From Liolophura sinensis (Eukaryota > Mollusca > Polyplacophora > Chitonida > Chitonidae), in assembly GCF_032854445.1 (NCBI RefSeq), contig NC_088304.1:21799850-21863849 (forward strand): 64,000 nucleotides of DNA, written 5' to 3'. The notes below the pieces were generated by a model that ran no database searches, was not told the DNA's origin, and was given only the letters and a program-made list of their open reading frames with translations. The position numbers and the translations under genes were made by a program. Position 1 is the stretch's first letter. Each line of letters opens with the position of its first letter. This document shows, one piece after another, positions 59,101 to 64,000 of this stretch.

Positions 59101-62100
59101 AAATATTTGGCCACATGTTTTGAAATAACGGAATGTATTTTTTGACACCTGCAGTGTCACAGTCAGGCTGTCAACAAAAACTACCCAATCAGCTCTTCAA
59201 TAAAGGTCTTTAAACAGAAGTTTTATACAGTATTCATTATACTTTTATTTCCCCTAATTCTGGATTGGTAGTATTCATAAAAATTGTTTACATTTATGTT
59301 ACCCTTAGGTTTATGTTTCTTTTTGTTAGGATATTCACCAGCATGCTTGGTAAAAAATCCAGTTTAGTTCCGTTGAAAAATGAGCTGAGACTTCTTAAGG
59401 TAAGAGTAGGTCAACCTGTTGTCCAAAAGAAACCACATTATATTGTTTACCATGATGTTTACACATGACGTGGCGTCCTTGGGTAAAGTATGATTGTTTA
59501 AAAGAGGAAATATAAGCAGTCCATTTTGGAACAATGCAAGTATTTTAATATTACTTACATTATAAAGGCAAGCATTTTAGCACCCCAGCTGCCTTTTGTC
59601 ACACCAGTGTGATATAATCAACAGAACATATGAGGAATAGATAAGGGAATTCGTAAGTAAACAGCCCATTCAGTGTCCTGTCTGGGTGGGGTGTCATGTG
59701 TGTCGTATCTTGGTGTTCCGCTCACAGCTCACTGACACCCTGATTGGCTCTGTCAACTCAAGTGTTATTCTTAAGTGCCCAGCCTGGATGAAGTGTCATG
59801 TCTGGTGTCTTGGTGGTCGAGTGAACCAGTACACCGTGTCTGTGTGGGGTGTCATGTATGGTGTTGTTGGCATGGTGATGAGCTCACAGCCCTTACTGGC
59901 TCATTGAGTTAAATTGTTACTCTGAAACGTCCAGTCTGGATCCAGTGTCATGTTTGGTGTCTTGTGCACGTTGCACTAGTTAGTGAAGCAGATTCCGGCT
60001 TGCTGGGGCCGTTGCTGGCTCAGTCAGGTAAAATGTTGTTCTTGATACAGCAGACTGGCCTCTGTTCAGTGAACTTGAGATCAGTCAGATCAAAGTCTTG
60101 CAAGTTTACTTCTGGCTTTAAGTCAGGAGGTTTGTCTGATCCTTTGTTTAGACCTGGTTTCCTCCCCTTGTTTCCACCAGTGGTTTCCTCCACTCGTTTT
60201 CACTACTCGTTTCCTCCGCAGTAAACCTGACCACAAACATGAGAGTTAAAATTCCTGAGAACAACAATAAGTAAATAAATACTTAGATCCATTTTTATTG
60301 AGACTGGCCTACTGCAAGGACAGACCGTCATGTTATGATCAAAACAGTTGTGATGTTAAAACCCAGAGAAATGGTCGGAACCTGCCTGTGTTTGTTTTGC
60401 AGGTTCCAAAGTTCAGTAGTACAGAGTTCTGTCAGGGTAAAACGATGAGGTGGGGGATAGGCTGGTCATATGATGAGACAGTTGTCTTCCCTGTGAGTGC
60501 TGTGCAAAACTGTTATCATTCTACCAGGCCCCGTTGTTTGAAAGTGTATTATCAGTTAAGCCCGGGATTAACATCAGTGTAGATTAAAATGCCATTAGGT
60601 TTGTAATAGGCCAAGACTGGTCCTAGATTTAAGCCCGGCTTCACTTAATACGCCTTTGAGCAATTGACCCCTGTCTTGAAGCCATTGTGAATACCTAAGT
60701 GAGATGGCTATAGTTTCATGTTAAGAGAAAGCCATTGTGTCAAGTAATTCGAAGGAGAAAAGTATCTTGTGCACAGTATTTCCTGAATTCACGTACAGTG
60801 TATGTGTATGAAAATGCAGGTTTGAATTCAGGCCATGTGTTAAAGATTGCAAGTAGTTATTTACTTAATTCAATTTTGATTGGTCAGAAATGCAGCCTTT
60901 TTTCTTCTTTCAAGTTATGTCTGGATTCTCTTTCTTCCCATCAGAAATCACTGTTCCAAGAAAAAAAGAAGGACAAGCCACCACTGGTTTATGTGATTCC
61001 GGAAACTGGCCCATGGCAGAGTTACAGTGTGGAGAGTGTGACACAGGTCATCACCAAACATCTACAGCAGCTTCAGGTGAGTGCTGGGAGATTTCTGTTG
61101 TCAAGGTAACAGTGGAGGAGTTAGTGTGGAGAGTGTGACAGAAGTCATAACCAAACATTTACAGCAGCTTCAGGAGAGTGCTGGGAGATTTCTGTTGTCA
61201 AGGTAACAGTGGAGGAGTTAGTGTGGAGAGTGTGACAGAAGTCATCACCAAACATTTACAGCAGCTTCAGGTGAGTGATGGGAGATTTCTGTTGTCAAGG
61301 TAACAGTGGAGGAGTTAGTGTGGAGAGTGTGACAGAAGTCATCACCGAACATCTACAGCAGCTTCAGGTGAGTGCTGGGAGATTTCTGTTGTCAAGGTAA
61401 CAGTGGAGGAGTTTGTGTGGAGAGTGTGACAGAAGTCATCACCAAACATTTACAGCAGCTTCAGGTGAGTGCTGGGGGATTTCTGTTGTCAAGGTAACAG
61501 TGGAGGAGTTAGTGTGGAGAGTGTGACACAGGTCATCAGGGAAAATCTACAACAGCTTCAGGTGAGTGATCGGAGATTTCTGTTGTCAAGGTAACAGTGG
61601 AGGAGTTAGTGTGGAGAGTGTGACAGAAGTCATCAGGGAACATCTACAACAGCTTCATGTGAGTGATGGGAGATTTCTGTTGTCATGATAACTGAAGAGG
61701 AGGTACAGTGTAGAGAGTGTGACACAGCGCATAATAGGACATCTACAACAGCTACAGGTGAGTGATAGGAGATTTCAGTTATCATGGTAACTGTAGAGGA
61801 GGTACAGTGTGGAGAGTGTGGCACAGCACATAATAGGACATCTCCAACAGCTACAGGTGAGTTATAGGAGATTTCAGTTATCATTGTAACTGAAGAGGAG
61901 TTACAGTGTGGAGAGCGTGACACAGCACATAATAGGACATCTCCAACAGCTACAGGTGAGTGATAGGAGGTTTCAGTTATCATGGTAACTGTAGAGGAGG
62001 TACACTGTGGAGAGTGTGGCACAGCACATAATAGGACATCTTCAACAGCTACAGGTGAGTGATAGGAGATTTCAGTTATCATGGTAACTGTAGAGGAGGT

Positions 62101-63203
62101 ACAGTGTGGAGAGTGTGGCACAGCACATAATAGGACATCTCCAACAGCTACAGGTGAGTGATAGGAGATTTCAGTTGTCATGGTAACTGAAGAGGAGGTA
62201 CACTGTGGAGAGTGTGGCACAGCACATAATAGGACATCTCCAACAGCTACAGGTGAGTGATAGGAGATTTCAGTTATCATGGTAACTGTAGAGGAGTTGC
62301 GGGAACCCCATTTTAATGAGCTCCAGAGCTGAAGAGACAGAGCAGAGAAGAAAGCTAAATTTCGTTCTAGTGGGAAGGTCTGCCAGCAACCTGCGGATGG
62401 TCGTGCGTTTCCCCGGGCTCTGCCCGGTTTCCACCCACAATAATGCTGGCCGCTGTGATATAAGTGAAATATTGTTGAGTATGGCATAAAACACCAATCA
62501 AATAAATAAAGAAAGAAATAAAGAAATGAATTCGCTTCTTGATGTATTATTTATTTTTTTTATCTTCTAGATCAAGTGTAAAAAGCGCAAGTCAAACAAG
62601 CAGTTTCAGCGCCTAGCATTGTGTGCAGTAGAAAACACTTGGAGCAACCAAAGAAGGAAACGAAGAGCACTGAGAAAACAGACGATGGAGCCAAGTAAGG
62701 GAAAACCAGGGGAGATAGCTCAGACAGAGGGAGACAATTCTTCAATCCAGTGTAAAACGGATCAAAATTTGTCAGCTTCCATCAGTGCAGAAGGTACCTC
62801 TGAATATGTGCAGGTGAAGGAGGACGCTGGGACCTCAATAAATGATAACGGGAAGAGAAAACTTGAAAATGATGATTGTCATGAGGCTCAGAATGGGAAT
62901 AAAACACTGTGTGTCAATGACAAAATTGCTACTGAGGGAATAAGCAATGATGAACAAAACCTTGATACAAAGACAAAACCTGACGAGCAAACGGCTGCAA
63001 AATCTGCAGACATTAACACCTCTGAAAAGAGTGACATGAACAGCAGAACCAAGGAGGCCTTCTTGTTCAAGTGCCTGCTTGACATACGACAGGGAGAGAG
63101 TGGTGAAATCAGCCTGGAGATGTCCTGGCTTGAGGGAGAAAACAGGGAGTCCATGCATCAGGTCATGCAGTATCTCAAAAATCAGCTGAATCATAAGGCT
63201 TAA
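56189..63203 (+). CDS. METTL16: METTL16, U6 snRNA / MAT2A m6A methyltransferase (7 coding exons, 548 aa)
   Basis: Coding exons: 56189..56513, 57197..57337, 58369..58624, 59330..59399, 60403..60492, 60945..61076 and 62571..63203 (1647 nt). All junctions are GT-AG and in frame. The start is MALNKFMHPRNIYKKPPDF, just after an acceptor at 56176. The Rossmann SAM-binding motif GIDIGSGASC is at about 105-114, TEVD at 131-134, and the catalytic NPPF tetrad at 182-185. A Lys/Arg-rich segment (KCKKRKSNKQ...RRKRRALRKQ) begins near 339, and a low-complexity linker follows. The last ~49 residues (EAFLFKCLL...YLKNQL) match the end of the C-terminal vertebrate-conserved region of human METTL16 (562 aa). 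The enzyme writes m6A on U6 snRNA and MAT2A hairpins, linking SAM levels to splicing. It lies head-to-head with Lis-1. Intron 1 contains a SINE ending 20 bases before exon 2; intron 6 contains a 97-bp exon-derived tandem array. Confidence 0.97.
56755..57177 (+). mobile_element. SINE B, full length with internal triplication, in METTL16 intron 1
   Basis: Head CAACACAGTTGGTAGAGCAT to end CAAGCACTCACTCACTCACT. The ~29-bp segment AGTGCAAAGACTGGTTGACC occurs three times in a row (about 56890-56970). The element ends about 20 bases before exon 2. Confidence 0.85.
57488..57746 (+). mobile_element. SINE A, full length
   Basis: TTGGCTCAGTTGGTTAGCGC head to CATAAAACACCAATCAAATA tail, in METTL16 intron 2. 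Confidence 0.88.
57834..58022 (+). mobile_element. SINE A, diverged
   Basis: TTGCTGTGAGTTCAAGTACA to ACGCCAATCAAATAAACAAT, in METTL16 intron 2. Confidence 0.7.
58797..58905 (+). mobile_element. SINE A 3' half
   Basis: CCTGCGGATGGACGTGGGTT to CGGTGTAAAACACCAATTTT, in METTL16 intron 3. Confidence 0.75.
59680..60040. repeat. ~150-bp tandem repeat, 2-3 units, in METTL16 intron 4
   Basis: Repeated CTGG(G/A)TG..GTGTCATGT(C/T)TGGTGTCTTG..TCACAGC..TGGCTC blocks. Open frames here lack METTL16 similarity. Confidence 0.65.
61077..62295. repeat. 97-bp tandem array derived from the METTL16 exon 6 / intron 6 boundary, about 13 units
   Basis: Each unit holds about 47 bases of early intron 6 (GTGAGTGCTGGGAGATTTCT...) and about 50 bases copied from the end of exon 6 (GTGTGGAGAGTGTGACACAG...CAGCTTCAG). 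Nearly every unit therefore recreates a CAG|GTGAGT donor; one unit has GAGAGT instead. A long minus-strand frame through the array (61633..62487) is a repeat artefact. Confidence 0.92.
62368..62515 (+). mobile_element. SINE A, 5'-truncated
   Basis: AGTGGGAAGGTCTGCCAGCA to ACACCAATCAAATAAATAAA, about 55 bases before METTL16 exon 7. Confidence 0.85.
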
Positions 63204-63584
63204 ATATGCCATTTTTTTCATTATTTATAAAGTGTCAATGTCAGCATTTCCGTTTCACTATGCAGTCTAGCCTGGAAATAAGCTGCAGTACAAGGACATT
63301 GCTGTGCACCCAATGGTATTTTGGAAGAGACAGATTGTTTAGATGCAGGACAAAACCCCCCATGTAAACAACATTGTAACATTTTACTAAAATGGATAGA
63401 TGGAAATCTTTCCAATTATACCTTTACATCAACTTGAAAATTATTTCCATGCATATAGAATGTATAGTATCACATCATATGATCGCTGCATGGCTGGTTG
63501 TAAAAAGTGTCCAAAAAAACATCTTCTGTTGTTATATATGCCGTAGTATTTGTGAACTGGCCCTTTGCACGCTTTATAAACGTA

Positions 63585-63780
63585 ATTAAAATATTCAGAA
63601 ACAGTGACATATTACAGAAAAGACCAAAACGATGCACCACTTGGACTGACTTGTCTTAGACGAAATGTGTTTACCCTTGTGTTGTCTGTGATTAGGTATG
63701 TTGACGTCTGATCTGCTTCTCTTGTTATACTTCTGTTATACAAATACTTTTGATAAGACTGATATAAATTGTCAAATAAA
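63585..63780 (+). promoter_or_regulatory. Candidate polyadenylation signals of METTL16
   Basis: ATTAAA at 63585-63590 and AATAAA at 63775-63780, about 380 and 570 bases after the stop. Which one is used cannot be told from sequence. Confidence 0.35.
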
Positions 63781-64000
63781 TTACCGGGATATTGAATAGT
63801 GAACTGTTTCCACCACAATGATTCACCTTGATAACATACAAAGTCACTGCTCTGCAATCCTGTACGCATACGATAAACAGCCCTAGTTGTGACAGTATGG
63901 TAATTTTGGCCTTACAGATGTAATGGCGAGATCTTAGCACTCACTAAGTAGAGAATAATGCATGTATCTACATGTGTATGGCTGTCAATCAGTCTACTTT

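Noticed and set aside
61633..62487. 284-codon minus-strand frame with a 33-residue repeat
   Set aside because: Antisense reading of the exon-derived METTL16 array plus a SINE; no independent support.

Overview
The window is eukaryotic, intron-rich, AT-rich and full of repeats. It is most likely from a mollusc, probably a bivalve. The evidence is many small exons with GT-AG introns, animal proteins (LIS1, METTL16, a TIR-domain protein, a furin-like cysteine-rich membrane protein), and dozens of tRNA-headed SINE copies with tails of a kind I associate with molluscs (ends resembling CACTCACTCACTC or CCAATCAAATAAATAA). No prokaryotic features are present.

Layout. 1-10.5 kb: repeat-rich intergenic DNA with SINEs, a dispersed non-tRNA repeat family and a 33-bp minisatellite at 5.1-5.8 kb. 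10.5-14.4 kb (minus): a two-exon gene for a single-pass membrane protein with a long furin-like Cys-rich ectodomain and no kinase. 14.4-22.2 kb: repeats, including a 63-bp tandem array whose units carry a perfect E-box palindrome. 22.28-33.72 kb (plus): a seven-exon gene for a 441-aa protein joining an N-terminal TIR domain to a two-helix membrane domain that resembles TMEM268. Its introns hold several minisatellites, microsatellites and a complete solo LTR. 33.8-41.8 kb: no recognised gene; part is probably the Lis-1 3'UTR. 41.8-52.4 kb (minus): a complete Lis-1/PAFAH1B1 gene of 12 coding exons (407 aa), with three TTAA-bounded inverted-repeat elements in its introns and one GC-AG intron. 54-55 kb: probable shared promoter region. 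56.2-63.2 kb (plus): complete METTL16, seven coding exons (548 aa), with a tandem array made from its own exon 6/intron 6 boundary.

The genes do not form one pathway. LIS1 is a dynein regulator and METTL16 an RNA m6A methyltransferase. Their head-to-head order matches my recollection of human 17p13.3, which suggests ancient linkage. The most unusual coding item is the TIR plus TMEM268-like fusion, a candidate membrane-anchored TIR signalling protein or TIR NADase. All exon models were built by eye from splice signals and reading-frame continuity. No transcript or database evidence was available.
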